DNA of 12,211 nt from Desulfovibrio sp. (GTDB lineage: Bacteria > Desulfobacterota > Desulfovibrionia > Desulfovibrionales > Desulfovibrionaceae): NCBI RefSeq assembly GCF_019424165.1, contig NZ_JAHZAA010000007.1:1-12211 (forward strand), given 5' to 3'. Of this stretch, positions 10,973-12,211 are shown in pieces. A program made the position numbers and the translations under genes. Each line of letters starts with the position of its first letter. Positions within the stretch are counted from its first letter, which is position 1. The notes beneath the pieces were generated by a model that saw nothing but the letters and a program-made list of their open reading frames with translations, was not told the DNA's origin and made no database searches.

Positions 10973-12211
10973 ATGTTCGGCTTTCTTTTCAAAAAAATAT
11001 TCGGCAGCAAGAACGACCGGTATCTGCGCCGTCTGCGCTCCCAGGTACAGAGCATCAATGCTTTTGAGCCTCAAATGCAGGAACTGGCGGACGAAGACTT
11101 TGCCGCCCGCATCCTCCAGTACAAAAAGGCCGTGCAAGAAGACGGGCAGAGCCTTGATGCCTTGCTGCCCGAAGTTTTCGCCCTGGTGCGCGAAGCCTCC
11201 CGGCGCGTGCTCGGCATGCGCCACTACGATGTGCAGCTTATAGGCGGCATGGTGCTGCACAAGGGCAAGATCGCCGAAATGAAAACAGGCGAAGGCAAAA
11301 CCCTTGTCGCCACACTGCCCGTGGTGCTCAACGCCCTGTCGGGCAAGGGCGTGCATGTGGTTACGGTCAACGACTATCTGGCCAAGCGTGACGCGGCCTG
11401 GATGGGTCAGCTTTACGGCTTTTTGGGCCTGAGCACCGGCGTCATCGTTCACGGCCTGGACGATGACGAGCGCAAGCAGCAGTACGAGTCTGACATCACC
11501 TACGGCACCAATAACGAATTCGGTTTTGACTACCTGCGCGACAACATGAAGTTTTATGGACACCAACTGGTACAGCGCGGGCACAACTACGCCATCGTTG
11601 ACGAAGTGGACTCCATTCTTATTGACGAAGCCCGTACGCCCCTCATCATTTCCGGCGCGTCCGACGAATCGGTGGGCATGTACCGCACCGTGGACGAAGT
11701 GGTGTGCAAGCTGCGGCCCGAACACTATACCGTAGACGAAAAAGCCCGCACCGCCATGCTCACCGATGAGGGCGTGGCCTACTGCGAAGAGATGCTCAAG
11801 CTGGACAACCTGTTTGATCCCGCCAACATCACCGCGCAGCACCATGTGCTGCAATCGCTCAAAGCCCATCAGGTGTTCAAGCGCGATGTGGACTACATTG
11901 TGCAGGAAGACCAGGTGGTCATTGTTGACGAATTTACCGGCCGCCTCATGGCGGGCCGCCGCTATTCCGACGGACTGCACCAGGCGCTGGAGGCCAAGGA
12001 AGGCGTCACCGTCGCCGCCGAAAACCAGACGCTCGCCTCCATCACCTTCCAGAACTATTTTCGCCTGTACGACAAGCTTTCGGGCATGACGGGTACCGCC
12101 GACACAGAAGCCGTGGAGTTCCACCAGATATACAATCTGGAAGTTATCTCCATTCCGCCCAACCGGCCCATGCAGCGCAAGGACTATCCCGACCTCATCT
12201 ATCGCAGTCGC
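10973..12211 (+). CDS. secA: Preprotein translocase ATPase SecA (N-terminal 413 residues)
   Basis: The motor that pushes unfolded proteins through the SecYEG channel using ATP, acting at the cytoplasmic face of the inner membrane. Present are the N-terminal helix MFGFLFKKIFGS, the Walker A motif MKTGEGKT (103-110, K109 equals E. coli K108), TVNDYLAKRDA, NNEFGFDYLRDNM, and the Walker B/DEAD-like motif IVDEVDSILIDEARTPL from about residue 208 (D210 equals E. coli D209). The preprotein cross-linking domain follows, then FTGRLMAGRRYSDGLHQALE and MTGTADTEAVEF. GAGGA sits 7 nt before ATG 10973. The frame is open to the window edge, so the second nucleotide-binding domain, scaffold, and C-terminus lie outside. 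Nothing seen suggests damage. Confidence 0.98.
   Translation, partial: MFGFLFKKIFGSKNDRYLRRLRSQVQSINAFEPQMQELADEDFAARILQYKKAVQEDGQSLDALLPEVFALVREASRRVLGMRHYDVQLIGGMVLHKGKIAEMKTGEGKTLVATLPVVLNALSGKGVHVVTVNDYLAKRDAAWMGQLYGFLGLSTGVIVHGLDDDERKQQYESDITYGTNNEFGFDYLRDNMKFYGHQLVQRGHNYAIVDEVDSILIDEARTPLIISGASDESVGMYRTVDEVVCKLRPEHYTVDEKARTAMLTDEGVAYCEEMLKLDNLFDPANITAQHHVLQSLKAHQVFKRDVDYIVQEDQVVIVDEFTGRLMAGRRYSDGLHQALEAKEGVTVAAENQTLASITFQNYFRLYDKLSGMTGTADTEAVEFHQIYNLEVISIPPNRPMQRKDYPDLIYRSR

Noticed and set aside
10659..11243. A 194-codon frame crossing from the secA leader into secA
   Set aside because: It overlaps the secA start in another frame and reads as low-order sequence, so it is not a gene.
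10655..12124. A 489-codon open frame antisense to secA and its leader
   Set aside because: It is a shadow of secA, with the same biased composition and no domain or ribosome binding site.

Overview
The window is a GC-rich bacterial chromosome segment with chromosomal housekeeping genes and no sign of a mobile element, phage, CRISPR array, tRNA or rRNA. The protein sequences (SecA, a short MoaE, MgtA) and the mix of small hypothetical genes look like a sulfate-reducing Desulfovibrionaceae member, probably Desulfovibrio. That placement is inferred from general resemblance, not from a marker gene.

Layout. Positions 1-193 hold the end of an unrecognised gene that seems to switch frame. A 23-bp perfect hairpin follows at 214-275. 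Positions 300-933 form a long, apparently regulatory leader that runs into mgtA, a P-type Mg2+ ATPase (934-3630). This leader contains a promoter-like pair, a three-way-junction RNA fold (363-470), a hairpin next to a ribosome binding site (476-511), a 55-residue membrane protein (513-680) and a proline-rich 34-codon ORF (776-880). The mgtA transcript is closed by inverted repeats at 3705-3749 and 3821-3860. The second repeat is also the terminator of a convergent 115-residue hypothetical gene (3920-4267, minus).

A 285-bp divergent intergenic region with palindromes and promoter-like sequences separates that gene from a two-gene unit. The first gene is a thiamin-diphosphate 2-oxo-acid decarboxylase of the benzoylformate decarboxylase type (4553-6187). 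The second is an AEC-family membrane transporter (6250-7194). The pair probably imports or exports an organic acid and decarboxylates it. A strong bidirectional terminator (7288-7339) separates it from a 915-residue minus-strand gene (7383-10130). That gene encodes an unusual inner-membrane protein with a retroviral-type CCHC zinc knuckle, TPR-like helices, two membrane spans and a charged C-terminal tail.

Divergent from it is a short MoaE-like molybdopterin synthase subunit (10217-10582). A 390-bp leader then precedes secA, whose first 413 codons reach the window edge.

The most interesting region is the mgtA leader. In Salmonella and relatives, mgtA is controlled by a folded leader RNA and a proline-rich leader peptide, MgtL. 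Here a different bacterium shows the same kinds of element: a folded RNA, a proline-rich ORF, and Pro-Pro codons that are an exact complement of the mgtA ribosome binding site. The window also encodes an extra small membrane protein that could act with the pump. These roles are inferred from sequence and base pairing read by eye.
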